Shown here in pieces: positions 25,742-34,249 of a stretch of DNA of 64,000 nucleotides. The first letter of the stretch is position 1. The number at the start of each line of letters is the position of its first letter. The translations under genes were made by a program, and so were the position numbers. The notes under the pieces are model-generated. The model was given only the letters and a program-made list of their open reading frames with translations, had not been told where the DNA came from and made no database searches. Origin of the DNA: Clostridiales bacterium (GTDB taxonomy: Bacteria > Bacillota > Clostridia > Oscillospirales > Acutalibacteraceae); contig DULI01000008.1 in the NCBI GenBank assembly GCA_012840445.1, positions 186,001-250,000 of the forward strand, written 5' to 3'.

Positions 25742-26932
25742 ATGGAATATATAGTCTCGTCATACAGGTATTTAAAGCGCAAGGGATTAAGGACACTGCT
25801 TACCATTTCAAGCATTTCAATAGGTGTTGCGTCCGCTTTGCTTATAAATGTAATATCCTCCGCGGGCACCTTTGCCATAAATAAGGAACTTGACAGTTTC
25901 GGTATTAATGGCATCGCGCTTACGGGAGTTAGAAAAAACGGAACATCGGTGGTCGAAAACAAGGATTTGGATATAGTTAGGCGGCTGCCTGAAGTGGAAA
26001 ACGCCATGCCTGTAATAACAATTATGGGTTTTCTTTCCCATGGCGGCGAAAACCATAATGCCATAATATGGGGTATAGACGGCGGTTCGGAGCAGGTCAT
26101 TTCCCTGGAAACAAAATACGGCAGGGGTATTTCGCGCGGCGATGTAATAGCAAAAGCAAATGTCTGTATTATTGATACCGAAACTGCCAAAAACATCTAC
26201 AAGCGGGATAATTGCGTTGGTTCTTATATAACCCTAAATATTAATGGAATTATTGACAACTACGAAGTTATAGGCATTACATCGCCGGAAAGTGGGCTGC
26301 TGCAGAGGGTGGCAGGGGAGTATATTCCCGTTTTTATATATTTGCCCTATACAACCGTTCAGCAGGTAATAGGTACAAAACTGTTAAGCCAGATTGCAGT
26401 TAAAATTTGCAACACAAAATCTGAGGATATAGACATTATTGCCGACCGCATAGCTAATGCGGTAAATATTACCAAGCCGGAAGGGGAGAGGGTAAAGGCT
26501 GAGAACCTAGTAAAACAAAGGGGGAAGTTAAGCAACACTTTAAATATAATAACACTTGTTTTAACCGTTATAAGTTCTATATCTTTAATTGTGGCGGGGC
26601 TAGGAATTATGACCGTAATGCTTGTATCAGTTTCCGAAAGAACCAGGGAAATCGGAATAAAAAAGGCCATTGGCGCAAAGCCCAACCACATTAGAAGGGA
26701 GTTTCTTGTAGAGTCGGTTATTATTTCGATTACCGGCAGCTTAATTGGGATGCTTATTTGTTTTATAATTACGGCAATAGCTTCTGCGGTAATTAATTTT
26801 CAGTTTAAGGTATCCGTTTCACATGCTGTCGCCACTATTGTCATAGCTGTTGCCTGTGGTATAATATTCGGGGTATATCCTGCTAATGCGGCCGCTAAGC
26901 TAAGTCCGGTCGAGGCGTTAAGAAGGGAATAA
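25742..26932 (+). CDS. FtsX/MacB-type ABC transporter permease
   Basis: Permease of the MacB/FtsX superfamily: one N-terminal membrane helix (about residues 19-40), a large extracytoplasmic MacB-like domain, and three C-terminal helices. Signatures are GLRTLLTISSISIGVASALL at the N-terminus and VSERTREIGIKKAIGAKPN before the last helices. I chose the ATG at 25742 with GAAGG upstream, giving MEYIVSSYRYLKRKG. No ATPase is fused to it or encoded next to it. The normal adaptor-ATPase-permease order lacks its middle gene here. Confidence 0.9.
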   Translation: MEYIVSSYRYLKRKGLRTLLTISSISIGVASALLINVISSAGTFAINKELDSFGINGIALTGVRKNGTSVVENKDLDIVRRLPEVENAMPVITIMGFLSHGGENHNAIIWGIDGGSEQVISLETKYGRGISRGDVIAKANVCIIDTETAKNIYKRDNCVGSYITLNINGIIDNYEVIGITSPESGLLQRVAGEYIPVFIYLPYTTVQQVIGTKLLSQIAVKICNTKSEDIDIIADRIANAVNITKPEGERVKAENLVKQRGKLSNTLNIITLVLTVISSISLIVAGLGIMTVMLVSVSERTREIGIKKAIGAKPNHIRREFLVESVIISITGSLIGMLICFIITAIASAVINFQFKVSVSHAVATIVIAVACGIIFGVYPANAAAKLSPVEALRRE

Positions 26933-26957
26933 ATTAATTTAAATCGGGTGTCCATAT

Positions 26958-27707
26958 ATGCAAAGCTTTATTAAAATGCCGAACTTGCCGTCTGGCAAAG
27001 TAACCGCAGTGGCAATCTCGGCCGAAGCTAAAAGTGCAATTAATGCGCTAACAAACATGGGTATTGAGTGCATAAAAGTAGAGAGCCATCCGGATCTTGA
27101 CAGTCCGGTTGGCTCTCATGCCGATATGTTGATTCACCATTTGGGTAACAAAAATATTTTGCTTGCAAAAAAGCAGGACAAGCTAATGCAAATACTTAAA
27201 GTGCTTAGATTTAATGCCAAATATATAAACGAAGACCTGGCAGACAAATACCCTTTTGACTGTCTGCTTAATGCCGCAAGGATTGGGAATAAACTATTTT
27301 GTGGTAGGTACATATCAAATCAACTATCAGAATATTGTGAAAAGAATAACGTTGAAATAATTCGTGTGCGGCAGGGGTATGCCAAATGTTCGGTTTGTGT
27401 TTTGGATGAGAACACTATAATAACCGACGATACGGGCATAGATGCTGCGGCAAAAAGGGAGGGTATAGACTCACTGCTAATATCGCACGGAGGTATTAAA
27501 ATTGAAAAGTATTCCTATGGGTTTATCGGAGGCTGCTGCGGGAAAATAGCCAAAAATATTCTGGCCTTTAATGGGGATATAAGTAAGCACAAAGACTACA
27601 GGGAAATAAAGGCAATAGCCGATAACTGTGGGGTTGAAGTTATCTGCCTGCATGACGGATTGCTTACTGATATTGGCGGGATACTTCCGCTGATAGAAAG
27701 CGTTTAA
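26958..27707 (+). CDS. DUF6873-like protein (possible GME/pentein fold)
   Basis: Soluble protein of 249 residues with no signal or membrane segment. It resembles what I recall as the DUF6873 family, described as having a fold like guanidine-group-modifying enzymes. Possible functional residues are the C-x-x-C in YAKCSVCVLDENT, the acidic run TDDTGID, LISHGG, and FIGGCCGKIA with adjacent cysteines. No activity can be assigned. It ends by overlapping the convergent mgtC gene by four bases. The ribosome site is weak. Confidence 0.55.
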   Translation: MQSFIKMPNLPSGKVTAVAISAEAKSAINALTNMGIECIKVESHPDLDSPVGSHADMLIHHLGNKNILLAKKQDKLMQILKVLRFNAKYINEDLADKYPFDCLLNAARIGNKLFCGRYISNQLSEYCEKNNVEIIRVRQGYAKCSVCVLDENTIITDDTGIDAAAKREGIDSLLISHGGIKIEKYSYGFIGGCCGKIAKNILAFNGDISKHKDYREIKAIADNCGVEVICLHDGLLTDIGGILPLIESV

Positions 27708-28378
27708 TCCTCTTCAAAGCGTTCGATTGACTTAATATAGCCATTAGCAGACATTATATCGTAAAACTCCGCCAATGAATAAATGTGTGGGGTAATAAAT
27801 TCTATATCGGCAAGATTTTTGCCTTCTGATTGATACGTCCTAATCCGCAAAATACGGTAGATTTTAAAAAGTGTTTGAAAATTGTCTATTGTTTTTTCAT
27901 CTTCCAGCACAATCTGCGCCTTTAATGTGGAATAATTGCTTTCCTTTAAAGCCTTAAAAGGGGGCATATGAAGCAGAATCTGAATTATAATAAGAAGTAT
28001 TGTAAAGCAAAGCCCCGTTATACACAAACCTGAGCCCATAGCCATGCCGATTCCCGCAGTAGCCCAAATTCCCGCGGCAGTGGTTACTCCACGCAGTATG
28101 TCACGCCGGTAAATAATAATTCCGGCACCCAAAAAACCTATTCCGCTTACAATCTGGGCGGCAATTCTGGACGCATCTGAATCGTAGACATCCGCAAAGC
28201 CGTATTTGGAAACAACCATAATAAGCGCGGAAGCCATCGCAACAATTGTATGGGTACGAACCCCGGCCTCTTTTGAACGAGACTCTCGCTCAAGGCCAAT
28301 AAAAAATCCACACAATCCCGCAAGCATAATGCGGAAAATCCAAATTAGCACATCAGGGTTATAATCAAAAATGTTCAT
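27704..28378 (-). CDS. MgtC/SapB family membrane protein
   Basis: Small membrane protein family linked to magnesium homeostasis and acid or intracellular stress. The signature GFFIGLERESRSKEAGVRTHT is followed by VSGIGFLGAGIII and GVTTAAGIWATAGIGMAMG, all diagnostic. Four to five membrane segments fill residues 10-150, and a soluble C-terminal ACT-like domain of about 75 residues follows. The ATG is preceded by GGAGG. The last codons overlap the convergent upstream gene. Confidence 0.92.
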   Translation of the reverse strand: MNIFDYNPDVLIWIFRIMLAGLCGFFIGLERESRSKEAGVRTHTIVAMASALIMVVSKYGFADVYDSDASRIAAQIVSGIGFLGAGIIIYRRDILRGVTTAAGIWATAGIGMAMGSGLCITGLCFTILLIIIQILLHMPPFKALKESNYSTLKAQIVLEDEKTIDNFQTLFKIYRILRIRTYQSEGKNLADIEFITPHIYSLAEFYDIMSANGYIKSIERFEED

Positions 28379-28490
28379 TTATTTGCAACCTCCAGTATTT
28401 ATTCTATTTGCAATATTATATAATATATGAAACTTTTATAAACATATGAAGTTTTTCTTTAAAATTAACTATGGGGAAATATCAAATCTA

Positions 28491-28518
28491 ATTATACAAA
28501 ATAAATGTTTTGTATAAT
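28491..28518. repeat. Perfect 11-6-11 inverted repeat upstream of a recombinase gene
   Basis: ATTATACAAAA (28491-28501) and TTTTGTATAAT (28508-28518) are exact inverted copies around TAAATG. The right arm contains TATAAT. It looks like an operator, and its size (11-6-11) is that of a Xer site, though the arms do not match the dif consensus. Confidence 0.6.
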
Positions 28519-28532
28519 TTAGGAAAGGAATA

Positions 28533-28561
28533 TTGATAAAAATATGTAGTTATGGTAGTAT
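28533..28561 (+). promoter_or_regulatory. Candidate promoter of the tyrosine recombinase gene
   Basis: TTGATA (28533-28538) and TAGTAT (28556-28561) are separated by 17 bases, just before the ribosome site at 28568. Confidence 0.45.
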
Positions 28562-28579
28562 TAAATTAAGGTGATATTT

Positions 28580-29578
28580 ATGAAAATAACCCCAGCGCAA
28601 AAAGCACCTCCAATAATCAGAGATTTTTTGCTATATAATGAAACGGTTAAAGGCAAATCACGTACAACAATTGATGAATACTTTCTTGATCTTCAGACCT
28701 TTTTTAGATACATAAAAATGTCGAAAAATCTTGTAACTGATTCTTGCGAATTTGAGGATATTAGCATTTCGGATATTGATATGGATTTAATTAAAAGCAT
28801 TACTGTAACCGATTTATATTCATTCATGGTTTTTTGCAAGAACGAACGGTCCAACTCCACTACTACAAGAGCCAGAAAAACTTCCACAATACGCAGCTTT
28901 TTCAAATATTTAAAAAGGATTAATCTTATTGATGTTAACCCCGCCGAACAGCTTGAGACACCAAAAATTGGAAAAACGCTTCCAAAATATTTAACCCTTG
29001 AACAAAGCGTGAAATTATTACACAGTGTAGACGGACCCTTTAAGGAGCGAGACTACTGTATTTTGACATTATTTTTGAATTGCGGTTTAAGGCTTTCTGA
29101 ACTTTGCAATCTTAATCTCTCGGATATCCGCAGTGACAATTCGTTGAGAATTAAAGGTAAAGGTAATAAGGAAAGAATTGTGTATTTAAATGATGCGTGT
29201 ATTAAGGCAATTAAAGCTTATCTCCCCCACCGCCCGGTTGAAGGGGTTAAGGCGAGTGACAAAGACGCGCTGTTTTTAAGCAAGTTTAGAAAACGAATAA
29301 GTACCAAAACCGTACAGCATATTGTTTATTCCTATTTAAAAAAAGCAGGGCTTGACGGAAGCGGCTTTTCAGCCCACAAGCTGCGCCACACAGCGGCTAC
29401 GCTGATGTACCAACACGGAAATGTGGATATAAGAATCTTAAAAGAGATCCTTGGCCACGAAAACCTTGGCACCACTCAGATTTATACCCATGTATCCAAC
29501 GAGCAGACAAAAGCGGCGATCTCCTCTAACCCACTGGCAAAGCTGGCAAGCAACGACAAAGAAAAAACAGAGGGCTAA
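28580..29578 (+). CDS. Tyrosine recombinase, XerC-like
   Basis: Site-specific recombinase of the phage integrase family. The N-terminal SAM-like arm-binding domain spans about residues 1-120 and the catalytic domain 135-330. The active-site set is complete: R in NCGLRLSELCNL, K in KGKGNKERIVYL, HxxR in AHKLRHTAATLM, H in ILGHENLGTTQ and the nucleophile Y in IYTHV. The ATG at 28580 follows AAGGTGAT. The length of 332 residues is slightly longer than XerC. It is either the second chromosome-dimer resolvase or an orphan integrase. No attachment site or phage genes are nearby. Confidence 0.88.
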   Translation: MKITPAQKAPPIIRDFLLYNETVKGKSRTTIDEYFLDLQTFFRYIKMSKNLVTDSCEFEDISISDIDMDLIKSITVTDLYSFMVFCKNERSNSTTTRARKTSTIRSFFKYLKRINLIDVNPAEQLETPKIGKTLPKYLTLEQSVKLLHSVDGPFKERDYCILTLFLNCGLRLSELCNLNLSDIRSDNSLRIKGKGNKERIVYLNDACIKAIKAYLPHRPVEGVKASDKDALFLSKFRKRISTKTVQHIVYSYLKKAGLDGSGFSAHKLRHTAATLMYQHGNVDIRILKEILGHENLGTTQIYTHVSNEQTKAAISSNPLAKLASNDKEKTEG

Positions 29579-30573
29579 TCCTTGCTCTCTGTTTTTTGTT
29601 CTTTATTTTCGTTTTCAGCTTCTTCGTACTCTATTTCTTTTTCAATTATGGAACGGTGAATAAGCCTGCCGTTTTCATAAACATATTCAGGCAGCTCGAC
29701 TTCCCTGTCGCCGCCCGATTTTAATACCTGTTTTACACCTTCGCTGGTCTCCAGCGGGTTTTGTTTGTAGTATGGGTCTATTATAAACTTTTTAATTGTG
29801 CCGAAGGCAAATGAGTTAATGGTATAGGACAGCAATGCGAAAAACAGCATTCCGGTAAAGGCAAGCATTAAAAGCATTGCCGCATAGCTTGCTAAAGAAT
29901 AATACACCAATATGATTTCTACTGCCACCAATAATAGTGTGACCAAAATGGCCAAAATATTTTTGCCTAAAGCCAATATTGATAAAAATACCGCGTTTTT
30001 GAAGATGTTTTTAAGGTTTAAATCTAAGGTTACGACCATAAGCTGCAGGTAAAACTGCATTACAATAAAAATAAAGGTTAAAGACACCGCAAGGTAAAAC
30101 GGAATTACATATAATCCGCCTTTTTGCAAAAGGTTATAATAGAAGGACAACGCACCAAACAGTGCAACACCGCCAATATACTGAAATATTGAAACGGCAA
30201 TTGATTGCTTCCAGTTTTTCTTAAATGACTCGTGGAAATCCGACCAAATAAACCCTGGCTCTTCCCTTACAAAATCCCGTGTTACCTTGGTAATCCCGGC
30301 ATTTGCTGGGCCCAACAGAATTACAGGCGAAAAGCAAAACAAATATAGAAGTGCGTTATCGGCTGTAACTTTTCCTATAAGATTTATAAATAACAGGCAC
30401 AGTGCCAATACCGGGATAAAATATATGCAATAAATAAGATTAACGGTTACAAGGCCCCAGAATTTGCGGAAAAGTATTTCAAAATATAAAAAGAAGGCGC
30501 TTTTTTTAGGTTGATCTTTACTAACACCCGGGCCTTCTTTATTAAAATCAAAAAATCCAAAGAATCCTGCCAC
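29575..30573 (-). CDS. DUF624 (YesL-like) membrane protein
   Basis: Integral membrane protein with six hydrophobic segments between residues 37 and 230 and a charged, glutamate-rich C-terminus. The segment LGPANAGITKVTRDFVREEP, then WSDFHESFKKNWKQSI, is the core signature of DUF624/YesL proteins, whose role is unknown. In B. subtilis, yesL sits with sugar-transport genes; here it is next to xerD. The start is GTG at 30573 after AAGGAGA. Its end overlaps the convergent recombinase gene by four bases. Confidence 0.8.
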   Translation of the reverse strand: MAGFFGFFDFNKEGPGVSKDQPKKSAFFLYFEILFRKFWGLVTVNLIYCIYFIPVLALCLLFINLIGKVTADNALLYLFCFSPVILLGPANAGITKVTRDFVREEPGFIWSDFHESFKKNWKQSIAVSIFQYIGGVALFGALSFYYNLLQKGGLYVIPFYLAVSLTFIFIVMQFYLQLMVVTLDLNLKNIFKNAVFLSILALGKNILAILVTLLLVAVEIILVYYSLASYAAMLLMLAFTGMLFFALLSYTINSFAFGTIKKFIIDPYYKQNPLETSEGVKQVLKSGGDREVELPEYVYENGRLIHRSIIEKEIEYEEAENENKEQKTESKD

Positions 30574-30613
30574 TATTAAATATTCTCCTTATTATAACTT
30601 CCTTTATCTATTT

Positions 30614-31513
30614 CTATTTTGCCATGGGATGATATTTTTTATAAGCCTGTGCATAGCGGTTCCTGATGATTTGCGCGTAAACCTGCGTGGAGGAAATATC
30701 CGCGTGGCCAAGCATTTCCTGTATGTCCTTAAGCTGAGCGCCGTTTTCCAAAAGATGTGCCGCAAAAGAATGCCTTAATGTATGCGGGGTAATATCTTTT
30801 TTAATATTAGCCTTTTTGGCATATGCCTTTACTATTTTCCAGAATCCCTGGCGTGTCAAGGGCTGACCGTTCATGTTGGTAAACAGGGTTTCCTGGGAAC
30901 TGTCAACCACAATTGTGTCTCTGACATGATAGTAGTAGTTGGAAACAGCTTTTACCGCAGCCGGATACATGGGGATTATTCGTTCGTTTTTACTGCCCTT
31001 AAGGTGCAAAATCCCAATCTGGAGATTTATATCATGCACCGTAAGCTTAATTAGTTCGGAAACCTTAATGCCGGTAGCATATAAAAGTTCCAGCATGGCT
31101 TTGTCCCGAACACTCTTAAAATCTGTACCGCTTGGCTGTTTTAGCAACAGCTCTATTTCCTTATTTGTCAGTATTTCAGGCAGTTTTTTGGTATTTTTTT
31201 TAAATTTAACATTTTTAACGGGATTGGTATCGGTTATTCGCATTGCAAGCAAAAACTTGTAATAGCAGCGCAGCGCTGAAGTAATACGCGAAATTGTTGA
31301 ATCAGAACGACCGTCAACCTTTAAATACTTTATGTAATCATTAATAAATTGGCCGTCAGCCTTTGCTAAATCGTCTAGCGAGTTTTCTGCGGCATACTGC
31401 GCGAACTGACTGATATCCCTGAGATATGATTCTAGTGTGTTTTTGGATACCTTTTTTTCATTTTCCAAGAATACCTTGAATTCAACGAAATAATCCTTCA
31501 TGTTAACCGCCAT
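30614..31513 (-). CDS. xerD: Tyrosine recombinase XerD-like, first catalytic Arg replaced by Lys
   Basis: XerC/XerD-family recombinase for chromosome dimer resolution, by position (next to spoIIM, as in B. subtilis) and by length (299). The N-terminal arm domain is residues 1-95. The catalytic domain has K in HLKGSKNERIIPM, HxxR in PHTLRHSFAAHLL, H in MLGHADISSTQ and the nucleophile Y in VYAQII. The position of the first catalytic arginine reads LLYATGIKVSELIKL, with lysine (codon AAG) where XerD normally has GLRVSEL. This may impair strand cleavage or be tolerated in this lineage. An alternative ATG at 31501 has the better-placed ribosome site. Confidence 0.82.
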   Translation of the reverse strand: MAVNMKDYFVEFKVFLENEKKVSKNTLESYLRDISQFAQYAAENSLDDLAKADGQFINDYIKYLKVDGRSDSTISRITSALRCYYKFLLAMRITDTNPVKNVKFKKNTKKLPEILTNKEIELLLKQPSGTDFKSVRDKAMLELLYATGIKVSELIKLTVHDINLQIGILHLKGSKNERIIPMYPAAVKAVSNYYYHVRDTIVVDSSQETLFTNMNGQPLTRQGFWKIVKAYAKKANIKKDITPHTLRHSFAAHLLENGAQLKDIQEMLGHADISSTQVYAQIIRNRYAQAYKKYHPMAK

Positions 31514-31532
31514 TCCTATTTGTTGTTTTATC

Positions 31533-32165
31533 TTAAAAATTAAAAAACCTCATAAAAGCCAGAGACATAACAGAATCCAAAAAAGCCGAAAAAATAAAAA
31601 TCACAACTATAACCAGATACCTTATGCAATAAAGCTTGTAATCATCGTGAAGATTAACGCTACTGCTCTTTGAGGAAGCCGCCTTTAACAGCATAAGCGA
31701 AAACCCAAATGATTCCCTACAGGCAAGTATCAGCCCAAAGGTGGAAACCAGACAATATGGCGCAATTAACAGCACTGTGAATGCTATGCCTTTTAGGCTG
31801 TGAACAGAATATAAAAAGCCAGAAATTAATCCTATGCCAAGGCCCCTTATTAAAACAACAAAAGGCACAAAAAACACTCCGACAATGCTTACCCCCAGAA
31901 AGTAAGCAGCGATCAAATATGGAAGCAAGGAGGTAAAAGAATAAAAAAAGGTTTTAAAAAAAGTTTGTCCTGTTCGGTTTGAAATGTATGTATTAAAGGT
32001 TTCCGAAATCAAATTGTTAACAGTTGAATCGGAATTTTTGACCACCAACGAGCCTATTAACAGCCCTAAAATAAAGGTAAAACAGAAAATCAGCAGCCGG
32101 TAGTTTTGATATAACGAAAAAACCAGGTTTGAACGACCTAAAATCATTAAGTTTGTCCGCTTCAT
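31533..32165 (-). CDS. spoIIM: Stage II sporulation protein M
   Basis: Membrane protein of the SpoIID-SpoIIM-SpoIIP engulfment machine in the sporulating cell. It has five to six hydrophobic segments. The family pattern is visible in FTFILGLLIGSLVV and VLIRGLGIGLISGFLYS. The length of 210 residues is normal. It is immediately upstream of xerD, the arrangement also seen in B. subtilis. GGGGGA precedes the ATG. Confidence 0.8.
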   Translation of the reverse strand: MKRTNLMILGRSNLVFSLYQNYRLLIFCFTFILGLLIGSLVVKNSDSTVNNLISETFNTYISNRTGQTFFKTFFYSFTSLLPYLIAAYFLGVSIVGVFFVPFVVLIRGLGIGLISGFLYSVHSLKGIAFTVLLIAPYCLVSTFGLILACRESFGFSLMLLKAASSKSSSVNLHDDYKLYCIRYLVIVVIFIFSAFLDSVMSLAFMRFFNF

Positions 32166-32231
32166 GCACAGTCCCCCAAAGCTTTCGGTATCTACAAAAT
32201 ACTATGCATAAAACGGATTAAATATACTTGT

Positions 32232-33038
32232 TTATTCTCTTAATTCAACCGACCTTTTTATGGTCGCCCTGATACAGTCTGAGACTATGTCATCAAAACC
32301 GTCTTTATCAAGGGATTTAAGCCCCGCTTCGGTGGTGCCGTTTGGAGAGGCGACGCGCCTTATTAATTCATCGATCTCAAGACCGCTTTCCAATATCATT
32401 TTTGCGCTGCCTAAAATAGTCTGTGCAACCATTTGTTTTGCGGCTGCTTCGTCCAAGCCATTTTCAATTCCGGAATTAATAATATCTTTAGCAAACCTGA
32501 ACACAAATGCGGGAGAACTTCCACTAATGGCGGTTATGGTATCCATCAAACCTTCGTCAACTTCGCAGGTAAAGCCGCAGGAGTCAAATATACCGCGAAT
32601 AAAACTAAACTCATTATCTGCAACCAATAAATTCTTTGTTAATGCACTTGCACCAAAACCATACATTAAAGGAGTATTTGGCATTATTCTGATAACCTTG
32701 CAGTCGCGGCCGATTGTCTTGGCAATGTAATCAATGGTTTTCCCAGCAGCAATCGAAACCAGGCAGGTGTCGTCAGTTATATTATCTTTAATCTCGACTA
32801 AAACCTCTGAAAGTGTTTGTGGTTTTACCGCCAGAAAAACATATTTGCATTGATTTACAATTTCGGAAGAGGAATTCAGAACATTTATACTATATGTAGA
32901 TAATTTTTTGGTTTTTTCCCAATCAATATCAAATATATAGATATTAACAGGTTTTATGTAACCTGATTTGAGTATTCCATTTATAATTGCTTGCGCCATA
33001 TTGCCCGCGCCAATAAATCCAACACTATTATTAACCAT
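32232..33038 (-). CDS. proC: Pyrroline-5-carboxylate reductase
   Basis: Last enzyme of proline synthesis, reducing pyrroline-5-carboxylate with NAD(P)H. The N-terminal nucleotide-binding motif is SVGFIGAGNMAQAIING. VFLAVKPQTLSEVL and VIRIMPNTPLMYGFGASA are conserved. The C-terminal dimer and active-site region has AISGSSPAFVFRFAKDI and SPNGTTEAGLKSLDK. The length of 268 residues is normal. Confidence 0.96.
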   Translation of the reverse strand: MVNNSVGFIGAGNMAQAIINGILKSGYIKPVNIYIFDIDWEKTKKLSTYSINVLNSSSEIVNQCKYVFLAVKPQTLSEVLVEIKDNITDDTCLVSIAAGKTIDYIAKTIGRDCKVIRIMPNTPLMYGFGASALTKNLLVADNEFSFIRGIFDSCGFTCEVDEGLMDTITAISGSSPAFVFRFAKDIINSGIENGLDEAAAKQMVAQTILGSAKMILESGLEIDELIRRVASPNGTTEAGLKSLDKDGFDDIVSDCIRATIKRSVELRE

Positions 33039-33170
33039 ATTACCGAATCCTTTAAAAAGCAGTCTGCACTAATATATTTTGGGCATCAAATTTAGCAAAT
33101 TAAGGTTGTATTTATATTTATACACTAAAAAATTATTTATGTCAATATGATTATGTAAAATAATAAAATA

Positions 33171-33228
33171 TTATGTTAACATATTATGTTAACCACACTA
33201 TATAGATTGTAAACTCTGTTATGTTAAC
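33171..33228. repeat. Three exact copies of TTATGTTAAC in the proC/SDR divergent region
   Basis: Exact TTATGTTAAC occurs at 33171-33180, 33184-33193 and 33219-33228. The first copy also forms the palindrome ATGTTAACAT. Two weaker relatives (TTATGTCAAT, TTATGTAAAA) lie just to the left. The copies sit upstream of the SDR gene's -10, so they are plausible operator sites for an unknown regulator. Confidence 0.6.
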
Positions 33229-33273
33229 TAATTATAGATAAATTGCTTCTATATTTTCTTATTTCTGGCATTG

Positions 33274-33282
33274 TGATATAAT
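33274..33282 (+). promoter_or_regulatory. Extended -10 promoter of the SDR gene
   Basis: TGATATAAT at 33274-33282 is a perfect extended -10. No good -35 is present, which fits activation or an extended -10 promoter. Confidence 0.5.
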
Positions 33283-33311
33283 AATAAAAATTCATAGAAA
33301 GGCAAAGACAT

Positions 33312-34043
33312 ATGAAAACTGTATTAATTACCGGCGCTTCACGCGGTATCGGCAGGGCTTGCGCCATTGCTTTTGCTAAGTGCAATTATAACGTTGTTAT
33401 AAATTATTTAAATTCCGAAGCTGCCGCGTTAAAGCTTCACAGGGATTTGGCCAACCTTGGCTGCAGTTCCATTGTTTACAAAGCGGATGTTTCTAATTCC
33501 TTTCAGGTTAACAACATGTTTGAGCATGTTTTTTCCCAATTCGGCCATGTTGATGTGTTGGTCAACAATGCAGGAATCTCGCAACAATGCCTGTTTACTG
33601 ATATTTCCGAAGAAGACTTCAGGCGAATGATTGATGTAAATTTAGTCGGTACCTTTAACTGCTGTAAGGCGGTTCTTCCCTCTATGATAAAACGCAAATC
33701 GGGGTCAATTATTAACGTATCTTCCATTTGGGGCATTACCGGCGCTTCTTGCGAGGTACACTATTCGGCCGCAAAGGCGGGTATTATCGGGCTTACAAAA
33801 TCCTTGGCCAAGGAGGTTGGACCGAGCGGCATTCGTGTTAACTGCGTTGCTCCTGGTGTTATCGAAACCGATATGAACGCCAATCTCAGCGAGTCTGACA
33901 AGGCTACCCTTGCCGACTGCACCCCGCTCTTACGGCTTGGAACGCCCGAGGAAGTGGCAGGGGTAATTTGCTTTCTTGCATCAGATAAAGCAAGTTTTAT
34001 AACTGGGCAGGTCATCAGCCCAAATGGTGGTTTTTTAATATAA
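33312..34043 (+). CDS. SDR-family oxidoreductase, FabG-like
   Basis: NAD(P)H-dependent short-chain dehydrogenase, probably a 3-ketoacyl-ACP reductase paralogue. The cofactor motif is TGASRGIGRACAIAF, then NNAGISQ; the catalytic triad is S in INVSSIWGITG and Y/K in VHYSAAKAGIIGL. The C-terminal DKASFITGQVISPNGGF is typical of FabG. The length of 243 residues is normal. It stands alone, with its own promoter and terminator and no fatty acid genes beside it, so the fatty acid role is uncertain. Confidence 0.85.
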   Translation: MKTVLITGASRGIGRACAIAFAKCNYNVVINYLNSEAAALKLHRDLANLGCSSIVYKADVSNSFQVNNMFEHVFSQFGHVDVLVNNAGISQQCLFTDISEEDFRRMIDVNLVGTFNCCKAVLPSMIKRKSGSIINVSSIWGITGASCEVHYSAAKAGIIGLTKSLAKEVGPSGIRVNCVAPGVIETDMNANLSESDKATLADCTPLLRLGTPEEVAGVICFLASDKASFITGQVISPNGGFLI

Positions 34044-34059
34044 GCAAATTAACGTTGCA

Positions 34060-34098
34060 AATTTAAGCCCGCATCTTTATAACCTGCGGGCTTAAATT
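34060..34098 (+). terminator. Terminator after the SDR gene
   Basis: A perfect 13-bp inverted repeat (34060-34072 with 34086-34098) around GCCCGC/GCGGGC has an A/T-rich outer part. The following 150 bases up to the kinase gene hold nothing recognisable. Confidence 0.8.
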
Positions 34099-34249
34099 AT
34101 AAGTAATATGGGTTCGCTTAACCTATGTAATTCGTTTTTAGTCTGTTCTACTTTTTCGGAATCTAGAAAGATTTTGGGGACAGCAATTTACCGGGCGACT
34201 GTTGTTGATGCCAACCACGCATAATCCTGTGTTACCGCATCTACTTTTA

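Noticed and set aside
28491-28518. The 11-6-11 inverted repeat as dif
   Set aside because: The size fits but neither arm matches known Firmicute dif arms. The arms are a perfect palindrome, unlike dif, whose arms differ.
33171-33228. TTATGTTAAC copies as the chromosomal dif site
   Set aside because: The sequence resembles the right arm of dif, but at none of the three copies does the 6-base centre and left arm match the dif consensus.
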